DNA of 64,000 nucleotides from Cumulibacter sp047975195 (GTDB taxonomy: Bacteria; Actinomycetota; Actinomycetes; Mycobacteriales; Antricoccaceae): positions 15,538-79,537 of the forward strand of contig JBKEDB010000036.1 of the NCBI GenBank assembly GCA_047975195.1, written 5' to 3'. The notes beneath the pieces were generated by a model. It worked only from the letters and a program-made list of their open reading frames with translations. It ran no database searches and was not told the DNA's origin. Positions 63,488 to 64,000 of the stretch are shown in pieces; the stretch's first letter is position 1; each line of letters begins with the position of its first letter. The translations under genes were made by a program, and so were the position numbers.

Positions 63488-63682
63488 TCAACTGAGCGAA
63501 TACGGGACGTCGAACGTCTCACACACGGCGCGCCATATCTCTTTCGTGTCAACGCCGTCAGCGATAGCTTGCTCGACGGTGCGGCCATCCAAGGCCGACA
63601 TCACATGGTCCTGCGCCACTGAACTGACATAAGCCGGCCCGAAATGAGCGGTCATCCGCTCCCAGAAGTCGGTCAGCCGCAC
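63488..63682 (-). CDS. DUF3046 family protein
   Basis: The 64-residue protein has the family sequence RLTDFWERMTAHFG and DVTK-like VDTKEIWRAVCETFDVP. DUF3046 genes lie upstream of recA in most actinobacteria (Rv2738c). The function is unknown. GTG 63682 was chosen because GGGGAG lies four bases upstream and homology starts there; TTG 63694 is the longer option. Confidence 0.86.
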   Translation of the reverse strand: MRLTDFWERMTAHFGPAYVSSVAQDHVMSALDGRTVEQAIADGVDTKEIWRAVCETFDVPYSLS

Positions 63683-63766
63683 GCGCTCCCCCAAGTCCTC
63701 GGTACCTCAGATAACCAGTATCGCAGCGCCGCCAGCCAGACAGCGCAGCGAAACGGGGCGAAACCA

Positions 63767-63806
63767 CGATCGGCCGGGACCTACCGCGCCAGGTCCCGGC
63801 CGATCG
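63767..63806 (-). terminator. Terminator after the acyl-CoA dehydrogenase pseudogene
   Basis: A perfect 16-base stem (63767-63782 pairing with 63791-63806) with an eight-base loop lies 15 bases after the pseudogene stop on its strand. Downstream bases on the minus strand read TGGTTT. Confidence 0.7.
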
Positions 63807-63820
63807 CGTTGGGTACTGTT

Positions 63821-64000
63821 CTACAGGCCCATCGACCGCCCAACGATTTCGCGCATGATCTAGTTCGTGCCGCCGTAAATTGAATGAACACGCCCGTCCC
63901 GGAAGAACCGTGCGATCGAGTAATCGTTCATGTAGCCGTCTCCGCCATGCAGTTACAGGCATCGATAAGCAATCTGGTTCTGCAACGTCGACAACCCCAA
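63821..64000 (-). pseudogene. 3' end of an acyl-CoA dehydrogenase gene with two nonsense codons
   Basis: The minus-strand frame reads as the C-terminus of an acyl-CoA dehydrogenase: LQNQIAYRCL, stop, LHGGDGYMNDYSIARFFRDG, HSIYGGTN, stop, IMREIVGRSMGL, stop. Functional relatives read CLQLHGG and GGTNEIM, so CAA became TAA (63953-63955) and GAG became TAG (63860-63862). The catalytic domain and the 5' end lie outside the window. The terminator hairpin downstream is still intact, suggesting recent decay. Two independent nonsense changes make a sequencing error unlikely for both. Confidence 0.85.

Overview
The window is G+C-rich, densely coded DNA from an actinobacterium (class Actinomycetes). 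The evidence is the gene content and order: sigA, sigB, ideR, lexA, nrdR, recA-recX, hemE-hemY-hemQ, the ceoB/ceoC pair and many actinobacterial DUF families (3000, 3039, 3046, 3093, 3099, 3159, 3710, 4192, 4193, 7455). From msrB to the DUF3046 gene, the order follows the Mycobacterium tuberculosis Rv2674-Rv2738c block as I remember it. A DUF222/HNH gene, class II (B12-dependent) ribonucleotide reductase and RNase Y suggest a lineage outside Mycobacterium. The genus cannot be named from the sequence alone. No rRNA, tRNA, CRISPR array, insertion sequence or prophage was seen.

Layout. 1-3824: an ECF-type cobalamin or corrinoid uptake and salvage operon (duplicated ATPase, S component, MBL-CobU fusion). 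3911-6694: a DUF222/HNH endonuclease gene and a stand-alone LigD-type polymerase. 6806-12559: msrB, the coproporphyrin-dependent heme genes, DUF3000 and RNase D. 12658-17600: an apparent insertion between rnd and dxs carrying an unknown protein and two two-component systems; one sensor kinase is broken by an in-frame amber codon. 17602-24273: dxs, a TrmA-family methyltransferase, a KimA-like K+ importer and two TrkA/RCK proteins. 24287-29962: the DUF3159/OB/DUF3710/dut block, a LytR_C envelope protein, SuhB and polyphosphate glucokinase. 30175-37462: the sigma factors sigA and sigB flank a DUF7455/helicase/DUF3039/DUF3099/methyltransferase group. 37595-45565: a GNAT/acyl-CoA ligase, AcuC, a rhodanese, IdeR, DUF4192, a spermidine synthase-like protein and an SRPBCC protein. 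45634-50891: class II RNR, NrdR, an SOS-linked LysM division suppressor candidate and LexA. 50895-63682: PAP2, hflX, dapF, miaA, DUF349, miaB, a binding lipoprotein, rny, recX, recA and DUF3046. 63821-64000: the tail of an acyl-CoA dehydrogenase pseudogene with two nonsense codons.

Functional links. Corrinoid uptake and salvage at the left end would supply the adenosylcobalamin-dependent NrdJ further right. LexA, the divergent LysM gene and RecA form the DNA-damage core: two SOS boxes lie between lexA and the LysM gene, and a PafBC-type promoter candidate precedes recA. sigB carries an ECF-sigma promoter signature. Several genes look leaderless, with a -10 element ending 6-7 bases before the start codon.

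No wholly new multi-gene system was found. The best leads are the broken sensor kinase, the decaying acyl-CoA dehydrogenase, the shared-TA divergent promoter at dut/DUF3093, the DnaA-like and NrdR sites upstream of nrdR, the 58-bp tandem duplication behind the GNAT-ligase gene, and the KimA-RCK cluster.
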